Made by a program: the position numbers and the translations under genes
From: Treponemataceae bacterium
GTDB taxonomy: Bacteria > Spirochaetota > Spirochaetia > Treponematales > Treponemataceae
Direction: 5' to 3'
Assembly: GCA_024402455.1 (NCBI GenBank)
Contig: JAKSTS010000029.1
Span: forward strand, 1-21,363
Length of the DNA stretch: 21,363 nucleotides
Shown: one piece after another, positions 1 to 6,074 of the stretch
How the letters are laid out: the number at the start of each line of letters is the position of its first letter
Position numbering within the stretch: the stretch's first letter is position 1
The notes under the pieces: generated by a model
The model's database searches: none
What the model saw: the letters and a program-made list of their open reading frames with translations, nothing else
Told to the model about the DNA's origin: nothing

Positions 1-31
1 ATTAAACCCGACTGCAACCACTTATTAAGAA

Positions 32-64
32 CAACATATCTCGCTGCTTGCGGCGAGTTTGTTG
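32..64. repeat. Imperfect hairpin beside the TfoX remnant
   Basis: CTCGC (40-44) pairs with GCGAG (53-57), and outside it CAACA (32-36) pairs with TGTTG (60-64), giving a two-step stem about 33 bases long. It ends 13 bases before homology to the intact TfoX-like gene begins at base 78, so it sits at the truncation point. It has no T-tract, so it is not a normal terminator. It could be a dispersed palindromic unit or a recombination scar. I do not find integron attC core sites in it. Confidence 0.4.
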
Positions 65-77
65 ATTTTGCGTACTG

Positions 78-251
78 TTTATGATCAAAATAACATCTGC
101 AGGCAGCCGTTTCATGCCGGAGGCAGAACCCAAGTCTCCGTATAAAGGTGCAAAACATATGCTTCCAGAGATGATTCTTGAAGACAGAGAAAACCTTGTG
201 CAGAGGATAAGAGAAATGTATGATGAACTGCCTGCAAAACCCGTCCTTTAA
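78..251 (+). pseudogene. 5'-truncated TfoX-like gene remnant
   Basis: Bases 81-251 form a 56-codon open frame, and homology starts at the TTT codon at 78. The translation matches the C-terminal half of the intact TfoX-like protein at 2148-2477: 39 of 53 aligned residues are identical, with 19 base differences over 159 bases by hand comparison (78-236 against 2292-2450). The shared core includes the residues ILEDRE and EMYDELPA. The N-terminal half of the family domain is absent, and an in-frame TGA lies at 63-65. I therefore read it as the broken relic of a duplicated copy rather than a functional short gene. It could still be translated from the ATG at 81, but no good Shine-Dalgarno sequence precedes it. 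Confidence 0.75.
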
Positions 252-449
252 GAAAATGAAAATTTTTGTGAGTAAATTGAACTTGACAAAGTTGCAGTCT
301 CGGTGCATAGCGTTCGGATTTTTTTGTTAAAGGTTTTGCAGTCGGAATTCGTTTGCGTAAAGGAATGCCATAGTCTGTCGATGCAGTTTTTTTTGAGATT
401 GAAACTTATCTGACACACTCCAAAAAACGTAGCTGTTTTGAAACTATTC

Positions 450-478
450 TTTATAATTATTCAGACATGTAATAAAAT
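450..478 (+). promoter_or_regulatory. Weak candidate promoter close to the AraC start
   Basis: A TTTATA box (450-455) lies 17 bases before TAAAAT (473-478), which ends 7 bases before the ATG at 486. A second -10-like TATAAT is at 452-457 but has no matching -35. The rest of the gap 252-485 shows no gene. A perfect TTGACA at about 284 has no credible -10 at the right distance. In such AT-rich DNA this is a suggestion only. Confidence 0.25.
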
Positions 479-485
479 ATGATTT

Positions 486-1358
486 ATGAACCGCATTGTG
501 ACTTTCCGGTCAATGACAGCAACACCTTTTTCTTGTAACAGAACATATCAGGAATTTCTGCCGTGCCCGGCTCTGTCGCCTTACATACACTGTTTCTGGG
601 GCAGTGTTGAGCCGTATGTTATGGAAGTTTCTGAACATGCAGAAACTTCTGACCTTGTTGTGCCGGACTTGTGTGCTGACATAATTTACGACATTGACTA
701 TAGCACAAACACAATTTCGGGCAATTTCTGTGCAGTAAATGATGAAAGTTTTTGTTCGGGTTCCAGTTTTGCAGGCGGACATGAAGTAAGCATGTTCGGC
801 ATCCGTTTTTTTGCGTGGAGCGTTTACAAATTTGCAGAAGATTCTCTTCTTGGCACTGTAAACGGGTATTACGATGTGCGTGCACATTTTGCATGGCTTG
901 ATAAGCTTCTTCGCCCGAGGCTTTTTGAGCTTACTACATTGAAGAGCAAAATCGATTTTGTTCAGAAAATTCTTTGTGAAAGACTTGAACGGATAAGAGT
1001 GCATGAAAATCTTGACTGCTGTATAAATGACATACTCATGCGGAACGGCTGCATTGAAATAACGGAACTTGCACAAAACAGCACAATGAGTGTCCGGCAG
1101 CTTGAGAGGATATTTTCTGAATATGCTGCACTTAGTCCAAAAAAGTTCTGTTCGATTGTACGTTATCAGAATCTCTGGAAAGATATTCTTTCAGATAAGA
1201 AATTTAATGTGCTTGATGCCGTTGACAAATACGGCTATGCAGACCAGCCGCATCTTCTGCACGAATTCAAGCATTATCATATGATGAATATCAAAGAAGC
1301 TTTGCAGCTTGCAAAACATGATGTCGCATTTTTACAAGAAAGAAAAAATCTTGTCTGA
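486..1358 (+). CDS. AraC-family helix-turn-helix transcriptional regulator
   Basis: This 290-residue protein has the two-part build of an AraC-family regulator. An N-terminal sensor-like domain (about residues 20-130, with a YIHCFWGS segment at 33-40) resembles the DUF6597-type domain found on many uncharacterised AraC proteins. The C-terminal double helix-turn-helix lies at about 178-275. Its second HTH carries the family signature around residues 251-262 (YADQPHLLHEFK), and the first is near 190-213. It probably binds DNA and controls neighbouring genes in response to a small molecule that cannot be named from sequence. The VOC-DUF3795 gene begins 43 bases downstream on the same strand, so it may be a target. 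No clear Shine-Dalgarno precedes the ATG at 486. An in-frame ATG at 516 is an alternative but would sit very close to the domain. Confidence 0.85.
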   Translation: MNRIVTFRSMTATPFSCNRTYQEFLPCPALSPYIHCFWGSVEPYVMEVSEHAETSDLVVPDLCADIIYDIDYSTNTISGNFCAVNDESFCSGSSFAGGHEVSMFGIRFFAWSVYKFAEDSLLGTVNGYYDVRAHFAWLDKLLRPRLFELTTLKSKIDFVQKILCERLERIRVHENLDCCINDILMRNGCIEITELAQNSTMSVRQLERIFSEYAALSPKKFCSIVRYQNLWKDILSDKKFNVLDAVDKYGYADQPHLLHEFKHYHMMNIKEALQLAKHDVAFLQERKNLV

Positions 1359-1401
1359 TAAAATCAAAACAGAATGAAACATTTTTTTACCGGAGCTGAT
1401 T

Positions 1402-2151
1402 ATGAAATTTGAATGTACACTGCTTTCTGTGAGTGACATGGAAAAGTCTCTGAAATTTTACAAAGAGATTTTTAATCAGGATGTCGCAGTTGATTTAGGC
1501 TGGAATAAAACACTTACATGCGGGCTTGTGCTTCAGGAAAACTTTGAAAAAATTGCATATTTTTCGCGTGATAAAATTACTTCTCGTTCACATAACATGG
1601 AAATTTATTTTGACACAGAAGATTTTGATTCTTTTCTTGCACTTTTGGAAAAACACCCTGAAGTTGAACTTCTGCATGAAGCAAAAACTTTTCCGTGGCT
1701 CCAGCGGGGAATACGTATTTTCGATCCGGATGGACATATTATCGAAATAGGCGAGAGCATGATAAGCGTAGGTTCAAGATTGTTTGCAGAAGGCAAATCT
1801 GTAGATGAAGTAACGGAGCTTACACAACATCCGAAAGAAATCGTTGAAGAATGGTTTATGCAGTATAAGAAAAACCTTTTATCTTTATGCGGAACAGACT
1901 GTTCGTCATGCTACTGCTTCGGCAAAATGTGTTCAGGCTGCAATGCACACAAAGGCAAAGTGTTCCATTCTCCTGACGGTTGTGCAATCTATGAATGCTG
2001 CAAAACAAAAGAACATTTAAAAGACTGCGGAAAATGTCCGAAAGTTCCATGCGATGTCTGGAAAAAAACTCGTGACCCGAAGTTTTCCGATGAAGAATTT
2101 GAAAAAAATATTGCAGAACGTCTTGCAAATCTTGGAGGCGGACAAAAATGA
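1402..2151 (+). CDS. VOC-domain protein fused to a cysteine-rich DUF3795-like domain
   Basis: The protein has 249 residues. Residues 1-120 form a vicinal-oxygen-chelate (glyoxalase/bleomycin-resistance type) domain, with the opening CTLLSVSDMEKSLKFYKEIF and the closing RIFDPDGHIIEIGE strand usual in that fold. A helical linker spans 121-155. Residues 160-225 hold a DUF3795-like cysteine-rich domain with cysteines at 163, 167, 170, 172, 177, 180, 194, 199, 200, 209, 212 and 217, which suggests metal or iron-sulfur binding. VOC proteins bind a divalent metal and act on or sequester small molecules; the substrate here is unknown. A CGGAG Shine-Dalgarno (1391-1395) lies 6 bases before the ATG. 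The stop codon overlaps the next start (ATGA), which indicates coupled translation with the TfoX-like gene. The fold assignments are firm. The joint function is not known. Confidence 0.85.
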   Translation: MKFECTLLSVSDMEKSLKFYKEIFNQDVAVDLGWNKTLTCGLVLQENFEKIAYFSRDKITSRSHNMEIYFDTEDFDSFLALLEKHPEVELLHEAKTFPWLQRGIRIFDPDGHIIEIGESMISVGSRLFAEGKSVDEVTELTQHPKEIVEEWFMQYKKNLLSLCGTDCSSCYCFGKMCSGCNAHKGKVFHSPDGCAIYECCKTKEHLKDCGKCPKVPCDVWKKTRDPKFSDEEFEKNIAERLANLGGGQK

Positions 2152-2477
2152 TGAACGGCACAAAAGAGCTTGCAGAGTTTGTACACGACCAGCTTGATGA
2201 ACTTGGCAGAGACGTCAGAAGTATTCCGATGATGGGTGGATATATTTTTTATTATCGCGAAAGAATTTTCGGCGGAATATACGAAGACGGGTTTATGGTC
2301 AAAATAACATCTGTAAGCAGCCGTTACATGCCGGAGGCACAACCAAAGCCTCCGTATGAAGGTGCAAAGCCAATGCTTCCGGTGACGATTCTTGAAGACA
2401 GAGAAAAACTTGTGCAGATGGTAAAAGAAATGTATGACGAACTGCCTGCACACAAAGCCCGCTCTTCAAGGAAATGA
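2148..2477 (+). CDS. TfoX N-terminal-domain-like small protein
   Basis: This 109-residue protein resembles the TfoX N-terminal-domain family: a single small alpha/beta domain with a central GGYIFYYRERIFGGIY segment (30-45) and a C-terminal ILEDRE...MVKEMYDEL helix. Full-length TfoX/Sxy regulates competence in gammaproteobacteria. Stand-alone N-terminal-type proteins are widespread and mostly uncharacterised, so a competence role should not be assumed. The start overlaps the preceding stop as ATGA, and GGAGG (2134-2138) sits 9 bases upstream. The second ATG at 2151 is also possible. A degenerate, truncated copy lies at 78-251. The 47-base gap to the convergent queD gene has no strong terminator. 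Confidence 0.7.
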   Translation: MMNGTKELAEFVHDQLDELGRDVRSIPMMGGYIFYYRERIFGGIYEDGFMVKITSVSSRYMPEAQPKPPYEGAKPMLPVTILEDREKLVQMVKEMYDELPAHKARSSRK

Positions 2478-2524
2478 ATTTTCTGCTGATTATAAATTAC
2501 AGCAAGCAGTTCTATATTGTTGTC

Positions 2525-2902
2525 TTAGTCTGCTATGTAGCGGGCGCGGCTTGTTGAAGTTTCAAAAACATCAACGGCATAAAGCGGTGCGGCTGGAAGC
2601 TCCTGTTTTATTTTTTCAAAAATGTATTGTGCAATTCGTTCTGCACTTGGGTTCTGGTCAAAGATGAATTTGCCTTCTTCAACCAGGTCATTTAAATTTG
2701 AATGATCCAGTTTTTCTAATACTTTACGAAGCGTGCCTTTTAATATGCCAAAATCAACAAGCATTCCGCCTTCATTCAGGTTTGCTCCTCGTGCATGTGC
2801 GTAAACTTTATAATTGTGTCCATGCAGATTTTCACATTTTCCATGATAATCGCGCAAAAAATGCGCAGCAGCAAATTCTGCTTCAACTCTTATTTCAAAC
2901 AT
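2525..2902 (-). CDS. queD: 6-carboxytetrahydropterin synthase (QueD / PTPS family)
   Basis: QueD converts 7,8-dihydroneopterin triphosphate to 6-carboxy-5,6,7,8-tetrahydropterin, the second step toward preQ0 and queuosine. From the ATG at 2902 the product is 125 residues, normal for bacterial QueD. The zinc histidines are H14 (in AAAHFL) and H27 and H29 (in CENLHGH). The catalytic cysteine is C23 in the same motif, the Asp-His pair is D66-H67 (LDHSNLND), and the substrate-binding glutamate is E114 (VFETSTSR). An in-frame TTG two codons upstream (2908) is less likely because family members begin at this MFEIRVEAEF segment. No other queuosine gene and no preQ1 riboswitch is visible nearby. It is convergent with the TfoX-like gene and separated from rmlB by that gene's terminator. 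Confidence 0.9.
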   Translation of the reverse strand: MFEIRVEAEFAAAHFLRDYHGKCENLHGHNYKVYAHARGANLNEGGMLVDFGILKGTLRKVLEKLDHSNLNDLVEEGKFIFDQNPSAERIAQYIFEKIKQELPAAPLYAVDVFETSTSRARYIAD

Positions 2903-2969
2903 AAGCAAAGCATATCATGTATTCCTATAAAAAGCACTTGATTTATGCAAAAATAAATCGGCACTTCAC

Positions 2970-3015
2970 AAAAAAAAGGCCGGCTTTAAATTGAAAATTG
3001 AAAAGCCAGCCTTTT
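2970..3015 (-). terminator. Intrinsic terminator after rmlB
   Basis: On the minus strand, 3015-3002 pairs with 2987-2974: a 14-base arm with one mismatch and a GC-rich centre (AAAGCC.GCCTTTT against AAAAGGC.GGCTTT). It is followed by eight T residues (A2970-2977 on the plus strand). It lies directly after the rmlB stop and ahead of queD, so it should separate their transcripts. Confidence 0.9.
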
Positions 3016-3041
3016 AATATTTAATCAGATTTTTATGCTAA

Positions 3042-4148
3042 TCAGCGGTTACTGTAATTATTTTTAATCCAGTTTGCATATTCTCCGCTTTGAACATGTG
3101 CAATCCATTCAGGATTGTTAAGATACCATTTGACCGTACTCAGCAAACCTTCTTCAAATGTGTGTGACTGTTTCCAGCCAAGTTCTGTTTTTAACTTGTT
3201 ACAGTTGATTGCATAGCGGCGGTCGTGGCCTGGTCTGTCTTGAACCCATTTGATTGTTTCCTTGATTTTGGCAGAATCCTTTTTGGTTTCTGCAGCTACA
3301 AGTTCAATGAGCTTTTCTAGAAGCTTTATATTTTCCCATTCATTTTCGCCGCCGATGTTATATTTTTCGCCGGTTTTGCCTTTGTTCATTATTGTCCAGA
3401 CTGCGCTGTTGTGGTCTTCTACATAAAGCCAGTCCCTTATGTTTTTGCCGTCGCCGTAAACCGGCAGCGGTTTTCCGTTAATCATGTTGAGAATCATCAA
3501 TGGAATGAGTTTTTCTGGAAACTGAAACGGACCGTAATTATTTGAACAGTTAGAAAGTGTTGTCGGCAGACCGTATGTATGTGAATATGCACTTACAAGA
3601 TGATCACTTGAAGCTTTGCTTGAAGAATATGGACTTCTAGGATCGTAAGGTGTCGTTTCTTCAAAATAGCCTGTTTCGCCAAGTGAACCGTAAACTTCGT
3701 CTGTGCTTATATGGTGAAAAAGCACATCGTCTCGGATTGTTCCATCTTGCTTTTTCCAGAAATTCCTTGCAGTTTCAAGCAGATTAAAAGTGCCTAAAAC
3801 GTTTGTTTTTACAAATGCTTCTGGTCCTAAAATTGAGCGGTCAACATGAGATTCTGCTGCAAAATGTACGACTGTATCAATGTCATAATTTTTGAAAATT
3901 CGTTGAACTGCATCTTTGTCTGTAATGTCTGCATGTTCAAAAATATATCTTGCGTTATTTTTGCAGGAAGAAATGCCGTATTTTGCTTCGATGTCTTTTA
4001 GGCTTTCAAGATTGCCTGCATATGTCAATGCATCAAGATTGATTATTCTGCCTGAAAAATCTGTTTTATTAAAAATATAATGAATAAAGTTTGCGCCGAT
4101 AAAACCGGCTCCACCTGTTACAAGAATATTTGTTAATGCTCGTTTCAT
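3042..4148 (-). CDS. rfbB: dTDP-glucose 4,6-dehydratase
   Basis: This enzyme (RfbB/RmlB) converts dTDP-glucose to dTDP-4-keto-6-deoxyglucose, an entry point to dTDP-rhamnose and other deoxysugars. The 368 residues fit the extended short-chain dehydrogenase fold. The NAD-binding TGGAGFIG is at 11-18, FAAESHVDRS at 96-105, the catalytic TDE triad at T149-D150-E151, and the YxxxK pair is Y174 and K178. Residues 200-215 (NCSNNYGPFQFPEKLI) and 237-246 (NIRDWLYVED) are typical of this subfamily. A TAGG sequence lies about 8 bases before the ATG at 4148. No rmlA, rmlC or rmlD gene is adjacent, so its partners must lie elsewhere. A strong terminator follows. Confidence 0.95.
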   Translation of the reverse strand: MKRALTNILVTGGAGFIGANFIHYIFNKTDFSGRIINLDALTYAGNLESLKDIEAKYGISSCKNNARYIFEHADITDKDAVQRIFKNYDIDTVVHFAAESHVDRSILGPEAFVKTNVLGTFNLLETARNFWKKQDGTIRDDVLFHHISTDEVYGSLGETGYFEETTPYDPRSPYSSSKASSDHLVSAYSHTYGLPTTLSNCSNNYGPFQFPEKLIPLMILNMINGKPLPVYGDGKNIRDWLYVEDHNSAVWTIMNKGKTGEKYNIGGENEWENIKLLEKLIELVAAETKKDSAKIKETIKWVQDRPGHDRRYAINCNKLKTELGWKQSHTFEEGLLSTVKWYLNNPEWIAHVQSGEYANWIKNNYSNR

Positions 4149-4201
4149 GTTTTTAGCCTACCATAAAGAGAGTTGTTTTGAAAGTCTTTTCCGTTTAAAA
4201 T

Positions 4202-4240
4202 AAAAAACCGCAACCGGGTAAAGGAGTGAACCAGTTGCGG
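4202..4240 (-). terminator. Intrinsic terminator after the NFACT/RqcH gene
   Basis: On the minus strand, CCGCAAC at 4240-4234 pairs with GTTGCGG at 4214-4208. Two further G-C pairs sit inside, and six T residues follow (A4202-4207 on the plus strand). It lies 125 bases beyond the rqcH stop and just ahead of the rmlB start region, so it most likely ends the rqcH transcript. The remaining gap (4149-4364) shows only A/T-rich sequence. Confidence 0.8.
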
Positions 4241-4364
4241 GCTTCATCAAAAATAACATTTATATCTTTCTTGCTTGCAAATACACTAAAATAAACATCA
4301 TCGAAATAAAAGGTTACAAAAAAATTTATATTTTTTTGAAAAAAATTGATTTTTTTGGAGTTTT

Positions 4365-5855
4365 TTATAGCAGAAGTGTGCCGTCGGCATTTTTTTGCTG
4401 TGTTTCAATGCGTTTTAATCGTTCTTTATCAAGGCTTATAGAAAGATTTTTTTCGTTAGACGGCAAAACTGTGCCTTTTGGTGCATTTTTTGCACGGCGC
4501 AGATGCTTTACCTGTGTGTAATACAGGTCGCCTTTGCCGGCTTTTCGACCTTTTGAATAAAAAAGTGCAAGATTGCCTGCGTCTAAAAGTGTGTCTAGCG
4601 GCACAGATTTTCCGTTTTGATTTTTGATAAAAACATAACCGCCCGGCCAGTCTCTTGCATGAAGCCACCAGTCCTGTCCTTTTACATGATGCCGCAGCAG
4701 TTCATCGTTTTCTGCAGCTGTGCGCCCAACCAGAATATGCCAGCCGTTTATTACAAAGTCTAAACCTGGATGTTTTTTTTCAATTTGCTGACGCGGTGTG
4801 TTTTGTTTATGCAGTTTCTGCTGAATGACAATTGGATTTTTTTCTGCTTTCAGTTCTTCATAATCAGCAGCAAGTTTTGCAAGCTCAGATTTTGATGCTT
4901 TTATGTCATATTCTAGTTCTTCAAGCCCTGAAACTGCTTTTTTGTATTTTTCGTAAAAGACCTGTGCATTTTCCTGTGCTTTTTTCTTGGGGTCAATGCT
5001 TATTTTTACAGTTGCACCAGAATCATAATCTTCGCATTCAATAAAATTTTGACCTTTTGATGATGCTTCTTCAATAAGATAACCGTATGTAAGCAGCAGA
5101 TCGCCCTGGTGTTTCCATTGTTCGGCATTTAAAAAAATCTTGCGTTTTGCTTCTAGCCGTTCAATTGCATTCTGCAGTTTTGAAAATTTCGAATTAAACT
5201 GCTTTTCAGCCTGTTGCAGAAGAGATGCTCTTGAAAGGGAATCTGCATGTTCTGTGTACCAGAGTTCAACTTTACGGTTGAATGAAAGATTTTCTGAATT
5301 TTCAAGTTCTGCAAATGAGCGCACTTCAAAAATTTTCTGCGGTTTTGCATTATTTGTGTTATCTTCAATTGGTTTTAGTTCTGGCTTATAAAAACCGCCT
5401 GTAATTTCATCTTTTTTGGGCCGTCTGAAAAATACATCAAGAATGAGTTCTTTTTCATCTTTGTTTTTTTCCATCGGGTTTGTTACAATTATATTTGCCG
5501 CATTGCTCCAAAGCCGGATGTACATATTAAAAAATTCTTCGCCGTGCGAAAGCTCAAATTTAACGATTCGTTCCTGACCAAGCTGTTTTGCGCTGTTTAT
5601 GCGGGCACCTTTTATTTTTGAACGGAGAAATTCCATGAACCGAAGCGGTTTGTCGTTTCGGGGAATCTTTTTTTGTGTTGCGTGCAGCCTGCATGCGCCT
5701 GGTGCAAGACAGACAAGTATTGTCTGCGATTCGCCTTGTCCATACAGATAAAAAGCAATGCTGTCGAATGTCGGCTGCACAATTTGCTGTATAAAAGTGC
5801 CTTCAAGTGTAAGTTCTTGAAGCACTGCATCAATTTCTTTGCAATTTAATGACAT
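4365..5855 (-). CDS. rqcH: NFACT-family ribosome quality control protein (RqcH/Rqc2-like)
   Basis: NFACT proteins bind obstructed 50S subunits carrying peptidyl-tRNA and, in bacteria, drive alanine tailing of stalled peptides. In Gram-positives the same family is annotated as fibronectin-binding protein. This 496-residue copy has the NFACT-N domain (about 1-165), a charged coiled-coil middle (about 215-350) and the NFACT-R domain (about 374-470). The last contains DWWLHARDWPGGYVFI, the counterpart of the usual DxWLHxKDxPGSHV motif. It is somewhat shorter than the roughly 570 residues usual in Firmicutes. Where the B. subtilis protein has the essential Asp-Arg pair (D97-R98), this one appears to have E95-R96, a conservative change that needs an alignment. 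No Shine-Dalgarno is evident before the ATG at 5855; a TATCAT hexamer lies 6 bases upstream. It diverges from the FlcA-like gene. Confidence 0.85.
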   Translation of the reverse strand: MSLNCKEIDAVLQELTLEGTFIQQIVQPTFDSIAFYLYGQGESQTILVCLAPGACRLHATQKKIPRNDKPLRFMEFLRSKIKGARINSAKQLGQERIVKFELSHGEEFFNMYIRLWSNAANIIVTNPMEKNKDEKELILDVFFRRPKKDEITGGFYKPELKPIEDNTNNAKPQKIFEVRSFAELENSENLSFNRKVELWYTEHADSLSRASLLQQAEKQFNSKFSKLQNAIERLEAKRKIFLNAEQWKHQGDLLLTYGYLIEEASSKGQNFIECEDYDSGATVKISIDPKKKAQENAQVFYEKYKKAVSGLEELEYDIKASKSELAKLAADYEELKAEKNPIVIQQKLHKQNTPRQQIEKKHPGLDFVINGWHILVGRTAAENDELLRHHVKGQDWWLHARDWPGGYVFIKNQNGKSVPLDTLLDAGNLALFYSKGRKAGKGDLYYTQVKHLRRAKNAPKGTVLPSNEKNLSISLDKERLKRIETQQKNADGTLLL

Positions 5856-5942
5856 ATTTTAATGATAGTTTATTTTATTCTTTTAATAAAGGTTAAGGCG
5901 GGCTTATTTTCCTCCGATGATAAAACGAGGAAGTACTAAAAT

Positions 5943-5987
5943 CTATTTAAAGCTTTTTTAGTGAATGCTTTTGAAAGCTTTAAATAG
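5943..5987. repeat. Perfect 14-bp inverted repeat between divergent genes
   Basis: CTATTTAAAGCTTT (5943-5956) is exactly complementary to AAAGCTTTAAATAG (5974-5987), with a 17-base loop. No T-tract follows on either strand, so it is not an ordinary terminator. It lies between rqcH and the FlcA-like gene, about 50 bases upstream of the proposed -35 box for the latter. It could be an operator for a dimeric regulator or an AT-rich cruciform. No regulator can be named. Confidence 0.55.
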
Positions 5988-6037
5988 TTGAAAGTGCTTT
6001 TGGACAAGAGTGTGCACTGCAAAAGTCGCGTTTTGCC

Positions 6038-6066
6038 TTGTTATTTCGTTTTTTAAGGGATAAAAT
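6038..6066 (+). promoter_or_regulatory. Candidate sigma70-type promoter for the FlcA-like gene
   Basis: TTGTTA (6038-6043) and TAAAAT (6061-6066) are separated by exactly 17 bases. The -10 box ends only 8 bases before the ATG at 6075. Transcription would then start at or within about two bases of the start codon, giving a leaderless or near-leaderless mRNA. The only purine-rich stretch, AAGGGA (6055-6060), lies in the spacer, 14 bases from the ATG, too far for a normal Shine-Dalgarno. Confidence 0.45.
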
Positions 6067-6074
6067 CAGATAGT

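Noticed and set aside
1..80. Possible integron attC site or gene-cassette boundary
   Set aside because: TfoX-like and VOC genes occur in cassettes and there is a hairpin, but I find no matching core-site pair and no integrase in the window.
282..305. TTGACA as a promoter -35 in the gap before the AraC gene
   Set aside because: The hexamer is perfect, but the sequence 16-18 bases downstream (around CATAGC) is a poor -10.
510..1076. 188-codon minus-strand ORF inside the AraC gene
   Set aside because: The opposite strand encodes a complete AraC-family protein with its HTH signature, and this frame has no recognisable domain or ribosome-binding site.
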